Source: Daedaleopsis sinensis (Eukaryota; Basidiomycota; Agaricomycetes; Polyporales; Polyporaceae). From it: DNA of 64,000 nt. The position numbers and the translations under genes are program-made. The stretch lies in contig CM066306.1 of NCBI GenBank assembly GCA_033807695.1, forward strand, positions 124,001-188,000, given 5' to 3'. Shown here in pieces: positions 55,870-64,000 of the stretch; the first letter of the stretch is position 1, and every line of letters begins with the position of its first letter. A model generated the notes under the pieces. It had not been told where the DNA came from, made no database searches, and worked only from the letters and a program-made list of their open reading frames with translations.

Positions 55870-58800
55870 ATGGATGGATTTACCAGCGCGCAGCAAGCGG
55901 TAGATGAAGCCGACAAACGCTTCCAAGCCTATCGCACGAAGAAGGCGGTTAACATCAGCGATAAAGCAGGTGAGCGCCGTCGGTGTGGCTACAGCTTCAG
56001 ACCCAGGTAACTGTGTGGTTTTAGACGATGTTACGGCCGGTCCGGGACTACACCGTCACGCAAGCTCGATAAACGGCGTGTCCCAGGGAGTAGGAGGAAT
56101 CGCTGAGGCGGTGCTCCCGCTCGTATACGTCTTGCGTGTAGTTGCAAAAGTGCATCCATTCGTCGAGGGTGCGTGTTGACTCGGCATACTTACACGCGTG
56201 CGGTACTGACTCGCACGATATGACAGTGGCGGTGAACGCGTTTGCAATCGTCGTCGAGCTCAACCTGAAACGCCGCGAGAGCGACACGAAAATCGACGTG
56301 CTCTTCGCTTCGATGCGGGACACGATGGCTACATTGCAGAGGTATTTCGCCTGCTTTTTTCCTCTCCTCTCACTGTCATGTGCTCTAATCTCACCTACCA
56401 AGCCTTGAAACCATACCGAATGATGCCGCCGCCTATCGTGAGTTCGAGTCTGAGGAACAGGGAGACACGACCATTCGCGCCCGGCTCGAGGACCTTCTAC
56501 AGCAGACCGCCCGGGACATCAAGGCCTGTGCGAACGCATGCGACGTCTACTCCAAGAAGCGCCTGCTCACCAAGGTTCTCCGCAGCGCGACGTGGGACGA
56601 TATCTTCCAGCGGTACGTCGAGCTCTTCGCCCAGCGCCGCGTCGACATCCTTCTCCGCATCGCAGTGCACAACGGCGAGGCGCTGGACGCCGTGCAGGGC
56701 CGCCTGAAGGGAATCGACGACAAGGTCGCGGAGCTGCTCCGCGCTGTGCGTGCTTCGTCTCCGGCGGAGCATGCGCGTCTGCGGGGCGCTATAGAGCGTG
56801 TTGGGGGAGAGGCTGCAATGCTATCCGACGACGCAGCGCTGGGGGAGGTGTTACGCGCGGACACTGGGGCGGCGCTCAGCGGGGGCGGCGGGGAGGCGGA
56901 GGCGGAGGCGGAGGCGGACATGTTGGCGAGTGTGAAGGCGGAGCTCGTGGAGTCGACGGCGGACGCGGTCGAGCGGAACTTTGCGGTGTTCGAGCGCAAG
57001 TTCAGGCTGCAGGAGATGCGCATCGTGCAAGAAATGGAGCGGGTCATGCATCACGAGGGAGATAGGGTGATCGAGAGCGTGCTGGATGGTCCGCACAGTG
57101 ACATACGTAATCCGGTCAGGAGGGATTCTCGCATTTGTTTTCAGGCTGCTGACTATCGGTTTGCAGGAGATACAAGAAATTTGGATAGACTCGGTAAGCG
57201 TTGATCGTTTGCGAGCGGTGTCGCTACATTGGGAGCTGTTGACTGAGCATCTTATAGGGATGGCGTGCACGGGTTAAATCGCGACATTTCGTGTCGGCGT
57301 TGTACGATCACTTCAGGCATAGCACAGGAAGAATGCGCGCGAACGATCTCGCTATCACATCCGCCTCGTCGCGATCAAGCACAGATAGCAGGCTCGCGAT
57401 CCAACTGCTCACCTTGGGACGTCTACAACGCGTCACGGAAGCCATCGACATCGATGCAACGGGTTTCGTCACAGTTGCTGCCGTCAATCGGTTCACAGAT
57501 GCCAGACCCGAGGACTGGAGGTGAGTGGTTGTTAGGTTGCGAAAGACCGACACTCAACAGCACGATCAGTCTCCTGCAATGGGTACTGTACTGGGCAGTG
57601 GGTGCGTATCTTTGTGCTCTGGCTGTGAGTTTGCATGAGAACCCTATCGAATGCACATTGCTCAGGATGGGCTCCTGCTATGTGCGGATATCGAGACAAG
57701 ATCGAAACGATGATCTCCAAGATGTTCTCGTTGCGGAAGAAGATCCGGACGGTCGACCAGGAAGTGCTGGATATATATCTAGCTTGCGTACATCGTAAGG
57801 CAGAGACACTCACTCGGTCGTTTCGTGACACGTCTTCAACGCTTCCCCCATGGCTCTCGGAATCGTTCAAGAAATATACGGACGGTGTCGAGACCCGGCT
57901 CAGGAAGGGCCTAGAGATGGTCCGATACACGATCGACGCGCGGGATACTTGCAGTCTCATCGTGGGTCCGGGGAGGATAGAAGAGGCGAGTCTGATATCG
58001 CTCGTCCATGCGTCGGTACTATACTAACATCGGACTGCAGAGTGTGCTCCCGACATTATCCCTACTTCTCGAGCGAGACTTGCAAATATTCAAACTATGC
58101 GTTACGCGATATATCAGTCCTGAAGAGCTTATCGCCGCCTGGCACAATCTGCACATTCTATTCGAAGCCTTTGACGAGCGGTATGAGTATCTGCAAGGTA
58201 TGAACAGCGTTTCTACATGCAAACATCATTTAATAGGCTTTGCAGACGCCTTCGCACATCATGGCTCCGATCCTGCGCTCGTGTGGAAACGGTATGCCTG
58301 TGGCATGGTGTGTCCACACTGTGTCACGCTTTACCCATGACATTCTCTGAACTGGGAAGCGCAGCTCGACTACTGGCACGACTCGGGGAAACTATGGACA
58401 CTCGAAAATCAAGAGAAGGAAGCCTTCCGAAGTGACGACGACAAGGGCGAGGACGGAGAGGTACCCGACTTGGCCGTTCTGAACTTCCCTTTGGCCACGG
58501 ATCATCTGTATCTTCCAGCGACGACCGCGTTAAGCTACGAGAGTTTACACGTCTCGGAGTGCCTCCGGCCTATGTGAGTCATGTAGGGTCATGTTGGTTA
58601 CCCTATAAGCTCATATGATGATTCGCCTAGACTTGGTGCATGGCATGGCTTCTTCTTCCACGACGAGGGCAGACCATGCGCGACGATGTACTCGTTTGAT
58701 TTTCTACAGCGAGAGCCGCAAGATCTCGGCGGTTTCGTCTCCCGCGGCCACGCTGCCCACCGGGGGTCAGAGTTCGTTGTCGACGGCACTGTGGACGGCG

Positions 58801-60058
58801 AAGACGGACATCCTGTCTACGCGCTGTTGCTCCGCTTCGTTCCCTCTCACTACAACACATACAACGTATTTCTTCGCGGGACCGTCGATGCTAGTGTCGG
58901 GCACTTTTCCGGACGCTGGGGCACGACCAAACACGATATGCCTTTTACGTTCGAGTTCAGGCGGTCGAATCCAGAGACGCTGATCTGCAGACCGTCCATT
59001 GAAGCCTTTCGCACCAATCGTGCAGCAGCCTTGTGGTCCTATGCGTTGACGGCGGTGCATACGGAAGTCCTTCAACGATCGTCCTCGACGCGTCTGCTCG
59101 AATGGCGAAGACGGAAGAGGGCGGAGTGGGAGGCGTATATGGCGGGAGACCCGATCGACGTTTCCGAGCTCTTCCGCACGACGACCTACGCCGACGCGTG
59201 CTATTACTTCGCAATCACGCTCCACCGTACCGTCGTCCACCAGTGAGTAGCCAGGGATCTTTCTAGCATACTGCCGGAGAGGCTGATCTGCGGAATCGCC
59301 TTCAAGGTGTGTCTGCGACCACTGTTCGGCAACGATCACTGGTGCGCGCATCATGTGCCTCGAATGCGGCGTCGATGATACTCTGGACTTCTGCGACAAG
59401 CCCGAGTGCATGCAGGCGGTGGTCAAACTCGAGGAGCTTCCGACACCGCATCTTCCCTCGCACGATGTGGCGAAACTGCGCGCGCTGGTGTTGGGCCGCG
59501 AGCTGGGGTATGTGCTCAAGACGAGCAAGGCGGGGTTGTCGAGAGCACGGTTGATACTCGATAAAGCGGCCGCGGGCGCGGATGCCTCTTCGAAACAGCC
59601 TGCTTCCCGACTGCATGGTTTGTTCCCCCAGCGCAAGACGTCTGGTGCGACAAATCAACCTACTTGCATCCGCTGCTCGATGCCCGTGGGGTATCCTTGC
59701 TGGTTTTGTTTCGAATGCGATGGTGAGGCGAGCTGGCTTTCTTGTTTATCCCCAAGCTCAGTTGACCGACCGCCTTTGAACTATCGCAGACGACGTGTTC
59801 GTATGTCAGGCCTGCGATGAGGTAGGCGGTCTCGACAAAATCGCGCACAGGGCCAGCCACGGGGTGGTGCGGTGTCTCCGCCCAGTCAGGTCGGGGGGCG
59901 AGGGGAGTCTGGAGGCACGCGTCGAGTCGTTGGAGGGGGCCGTGCTCGCGCTTGGGAGACGGTTCGATGCTCTAGAAATCGGGCTTGGGGAACGGATGAC
60001 GAGGATGGAAGAGCTGTTGTGCAAGATCGCGTGTGGTTTGCCTCAAGCACGCAGCTGA
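55870..60058 (+). CDS. EF-hand and double zinc-finger protein, long multi-exon gene
   Basis: First exons 55870-55969, 56025-56168, 56227-56341 and one from about 56402 join in phase; later exons were followed by frame to TGA at 60058. The N-terminus is an all-helical domain (VYVLRVVAKVHPFVE, FAIVVELNLKRRESDTKI, MRDTMATLQ) with a coiled-coil continuation and an Ala/Glu repeat (EAEAEAEAD). An EF-hand follows in EAIDIDATGFVTVAAVNRFT, whose loop lacks the usual twelfth-position Glu. Next are conserved blocks LLQWVLYWAVG and GAWHGFFFHDEGRP, and a beta-rich region. Two zinc clusters follow: VCDHCSATITGARIMCLECG...FCDKPEC and TCIRCSMPVGYPCWFCFECD...FVCQACD (ZZ-like). A final coiled coil (RVESLEGAVLALGRRFDALE) ends the chain. 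This layout is one I associate with an Agaricomycete-restricted family of unknown role. Confidence 0.72.
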
Positions 60059-60941
60059 CGGGGAGGGAAGGGAGACTAGGACAACATAGATTAATATCTT
60101 CAATGTTCATACGCGCGGGACGACACCGGTATCAACAACGCTAGACCGTCGCAGACACATCGTCAATGTTTCGATACCGCGGCCCCATCTCCATGCGTGG
60201 GAGGTGGACCTCTCATGTAGAAGAATTCAGAATGTTCTCTTGCACGATGCATGAGTATCTTGGATGCAAATGGCGCACACGGCTTCGAGTTTAGAGCTCA
60301 CCTGTCGGACACGGCTACCGTGCTCCACGTGTTCCATTATAATCAAGGGTGAACGGTGTACTGGAGAGCGACTAGCTCGGAAGTCAGTAGGACATCGTGT
60401 TGGGTATATAATCCCCCTACGATCCATGTTCCTAAGAATTAATGATCAGGTAGGGCGAGCAAGATTGCAATGACATACGTAGCATTCCTAGCTCAATATC
60501 GCCTCGAACAGGCACGGTGCATTCCACATATCGCCGGCTGGGTATATTCCCATGAATCACGTACCACAGATATGTATGTTCTCTTCGCGCCGTCGTCGGG
60601 CTGCCTCATCCCAACGACGTCGACTACTACCTTCAAGTTCCTGCATATCGTTCAACTGTAAGTCAGACCCATTTGGAGCACCCCAACTGTTAAAGACCCG
60701 CAACTTTGAGCCGTAGGTCAAACAGAGAACAGAGATTGAGAGATATAGCGCATTGTTGCATCAGGGCGATGGTGATGGTCAAAGTCCAAGGTCAGACGCG
60801 TTCTGGCCGGCGCGTCTTCGAGTTGCCCTTGTTCCGCCACCATCTTCAGCTTCCTCCCCCTTTCGCTGGCAGCGTCGACGAATACGACCTGGTACTACTG
60901 GGATCCACTCCCGCTCGACTAGTCTTTCAGCGCACCTTGAT
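60059..60941. other. Intergenic before the TBC-domain gene
   Basis: No gene is supported. The frame of the downstream gene is open back to 60753, so its start could lie earlier than 60942. AT-rich stretches near 60400-60440 may be promoter. Confidence 0.4.
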
Positions 60942-63900
60942 ATGGCCAGTCCGGCCGAAGGAGGAGCGCAAGGCGATGTTCCAGCCAAGACGCTCACTCC
61001 CTTAACGACCACATTTGTAACGGACGCGACGCCGCTCGATGGAAGCAAAGTCGCTACACCAACATCCCCTGAACTCCCCACTGTCGTCGCGACCAAGCCG
61101 CCGACGGAACTGGGAGCAGTGGTGGAGGAAGGGGACCGGAGCGAAACGTTGTCGAGCATCCCGGAGTCGACGTCGGACCAGACGGTGATCGCGGAAGAAG
61201 AGGCGGGGAGCAAGACCGTGGAGAGCTCTTCAACGGCGAAGGCGGACGAGGCCGAGGATGAATCGTTCTCGACGCCAGAGGCCAAAGCTGAGTCCCTTCC
61301 CTCGCCCGAGCTCACCGCCATCCCGCTCTCTCCCGCCGACTCTCCCTCAATCTCTTCGTCGACAAACCCGCCCGCGACAGAGGCTACTCCCGCAGCTGAA
61401 GACGAAGGCAAGCAGGGCACGGTGGGTGCTCCTCCGCAGACAACCGCCGTTGAAGGCGCGACACCATACACATCCACCACCACCAATGCGAACGGCATGT
61501 CGCAAGCATCATCTCCCACTCCGAACTCAGCATCAGGACGACAGTCGAATACAGTACCAAAGTCTCTAAGGCGTACAATCATGACTCCGCGCCCGTTGTC
61601 CAAGACCGTCACGTCCCCGACCGCCGCCGGGCTCGACTCCCTCCTCTCCCCGACAGACTCCGAAGACAAGTTCTCGTCGCGGCAGTCCGTCGCGGGCTCG
61701 GACGCGACGGACGACGAGGCGCGCTTCTCGACCGTCTTGCTCAGCAGCGCCCGACAATCGCTCGTCCCGACTCCGAAGATCTCCACCGCGCCGACGGACA
61801 CTCTGCATACAGTCGAAGAGGGCCCCGCCTCGGATGAGAGCACGCTCGTGGAGGACTGGAAGCGACACAAGAAGACCGCGTCAAACTCGACGATACTGTC
61901 TGCGAACAATGTCCCGTACTTTATGTCGCAGCTCGGCGAGGCTACGGTGCAGCTGCAGGAGGAGGAGGAGGAGTATGTGGACCCGGAGACGACTGTAGAT
62001 TGGGGTGCGTCATGCTGTTGTCTTCTACGATGTGTGTACATTGTGATAACAAGCTCGCCCTTAGACTTCTGGGGGAAGGTCATGAACGGTGCCTCACATT
62101 CCACATCGCACCCTGTTCGCGATCCGTGCTGAACCTGAGACCATTGTGCAGACTACCAAGGGTTCGCGTCTGCGCACCCCGAAGAGCTCGCCCGCGCGAT
62201 CGAGCGGGGGATCCCGAAGGCGTTGCGCGGTATGGTATGGCAACTAATGTAGGTAGGCCTGCGCACCGTCTTCGTCAGCCCTTCAGTTCGTTTACCTCAC
62301 GACGCCGCAGGTCCGCGTCCAAGGATCCTGAACTCGAGAATACATATCTGCGGCTACTGAAGGAGTCGAGCCCGCATGAGAAGTCTATCATGCGCGACCT
62401 GGGCCGGTACGTGCGCGACCCCAGATTTCTCACTCCCGCCCTCGCTGACACGATCTCGTCGTAGGACGTTTCCGCACCACGCGTTCTTTACGGACGGTCA
62501 CGGCATCGGCCAGGAGAACCTGTTCAACGTGCTCAAAGCATACTCCTTGTGCGTCTCTCCCAGCGCCTCTTGCCCGTAGCTCGTCGCTGACTCTCCACGC
62601 AGGTACGACACGCAAGTCGGGTACTGCCAAGGGCTGCCGTTCATCGTCGCGATCCTGCTTCTGAACGTGCGCCCTTCTTTCCTCTCGGAAAGCGCTGACG
62701 AGACGACCTGCTTTACGCACATAGATGCCTGACGAGGAGGCGTTCTGCCTGCTCGTGCGGCTCATGCAATCGTACGACCTTCGCGGACATTTCCTCCCTG
62801 AGATGCCGAAGCTGCAGCTCCGCCTAGTGAGCCTCCTCTCCTCTCCTGTCGCATCTCTTCGTGACGCTAACCGCATGACGCCCCTCGTACTAGTTCATGG
62901 TAAGCTTTCTCCCGAACGCAAAGGTGCGCGTTCGCTCAGCGCTGACTGGACGCCATGCAGTTCGAGCGGTTGCTGGAGGAAGTCCTCCCCGTTCTGCATC
63001 TGCACTTCGTGCGACAAGGGATCAAGGCGAGCATGTACTGCTCGCAGTGGTTCCTCACCATGTTCAGCTACCGGTACGTACCCACCTCCTGTCCAATGTC
63101 CCTGACGCTGACGTACCGATTCTTCCTTTGATATCCTCTTTTCGCCTGTCAACGCTCCCTGGCCCCTGGGTGTACGCTGTCCCGGACGTCCGCGGCACGC
63201 AGGTTCCCGATAGACATCGTCTTCCGAATATACGACAACTGCCTCGCGAGCGGCATCGAGACCATGTTTGCGTTCAGCATGGCGCTCCTCAGCAAGAACG
63301 AGACGGCGCTGCTGTCGATGAAGTTCGACCAGCTGATCGGCTTCCTCAACCAGCGCGTGTTCGAGGTATACCAGGTCCGTCGTCTGCTCTTACCTGCTCC
63401 CACTCCTCCCTACTCCGTACTCCTACGAACTCGGAATCCTGCTGACGCGCTGTGCCTCGCAGATCGGACCCGTGGACCCGTCGACGCCCCCAGCAGAGGT
63501 GCGGTACCGGGTGGACGAGTTCGTGCAGGACGCGTTCTCGCTCCGGATCACGCCGTTCATGCTCGACAACTACGCGCACGAGTACGAGGAGCTCGTGCGC
63601 GCGCGCGACGCGCACAAGCTCGAGATGGAGAACCTCCGGAACACGAACCAGCGGCTCGCCCAGCAGGTGTGCGTATCTTTCGTTGTTTGTTGTTGTCGAT
63701 TATCCTTCGCGTGTAGTGAGACGGACCGGCTTTCCGCTATATGGTCTTGGGCTCGTGTGCGAGATCGGGCGCTTCCATTGCGGGATTCTGAAGCGTCGCA
63801 TTTCACCATCGGCTTCTGTTCTCCGACCTGCACAGATGGCATATCAGTGGCGTCGCAACTTCTATTCCGCGGCTTCGCATCCAGATCCACGTCCGGACGC

Positions 63901-64000
63901 CTCGATAGGACCATTGACGCCGACGCCTGACCTATCTTCTCTCGGATGCTTTCCTGTGTGCAGATGCTAATTCCAGTATGTTGTGTTTACAGGAAGAATC
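60942..64000 (+). CDS. TBC-domain Rab GTPase-activating protein, Gyp5-like (runs off right edge)
   Basis: Exons: 60942-62004, 62065-62088, 62152-62248, 62311-62406, 62465-62548, 62603-62666, 62725-62826, 62894-62899, 62961-63073, 63203-63374, 63463-63666, then more beyond. The first 340 residues are a Ser/Thr/Pro/Glu-rich disordered arm. The TBC domain starts at WGKVMNDYQGF and RGIPKALRGMVWQLM. The arginine finger lies in IMRDLGRTFP (IxxDxxR) and the glutamine finger in VGYCQGLPFI, so both catalytic fingers are present. MYCSQWFLTMFSYRFP and VFRIYDNCLASG follow. A C-terminal coiled coil begins at YEELVRARDAHKLEMENL. Gyp5-type GAPs act on exocytic Rabs at the Golgi and growth sites. A 6-nt microexon is needed to keep LRLFMFERLL intact. 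Confidence 0.87.

Overview
The window reads as a Basidiomycota genome, most likely a wood-decay Agaricomycete. Genes are rich in 50-70 nt GT-AG introns, and the protein families seen (an Agaricomycete-type protein kinase, a very large Helitron RepHel, Tnp2-type transposase, EF-hand/ZZ protein) fit that group. All gene models were built by hand from reading-frame and splice-phase consistency. No database search was possible, so family names rest on recognised motifs.

Layout. 1-5.6 kb: the start of a secreted protein running off the left edge, a decayed O-methyltransferase, and a small membrane-anchored hypothetical protein. 6.36-13.3 kb: a 2315-aa Helitron replicase/helicase carrying a C-terminal ubiquitin-protease-like domain. 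13.9-15.3 kb: an intact protein kinase-like gene. 15.98-17.73 kb: a mitochondrial HAD hydrolase of the CECR5/YKR070W type on the minus strand.

18,089-53,026: the main discovery, a single 34,938-bp DNA transposon. It begins CACCGGGGGCATCGATG and ends with the exact reverse complement. Its terminal inverted repeats are 586/589 bp and nearly identical, and a 3-bp direct repeat (TGG) flanks it, as expected for CACTA/EnSpm elements. Inside lie large subterminal tandem arrays (one interrupted by a broken Ty1/copia fragment) and a 24-kb block of eight genes, all on the plus strand. Seven of the eight have splice phases that close into uninterrupted proteins. One encodes a 1510-aa Tnp2 transposase with an N-terminal ubiquitin-like domain. 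Another encodes a 1459-aa protein that may be the second transposition protein. The others are a WD40-membrane protein, a coiled-coil protein and four proteins of unknown function. The element looks complete and young.

53.0-64 kb: normal host genes resume with a PEX30/PEX24-type dysferlin-domain peroxin, a long EF-hand/double-zinc-finger protein, and a Gyp5-like TBC Rab-GAP running off the right edge. The transposon sits between the start codons of the divergently transcribed HAD hydrolase and peroxin genes, which would be only about 670 bp apart without it.
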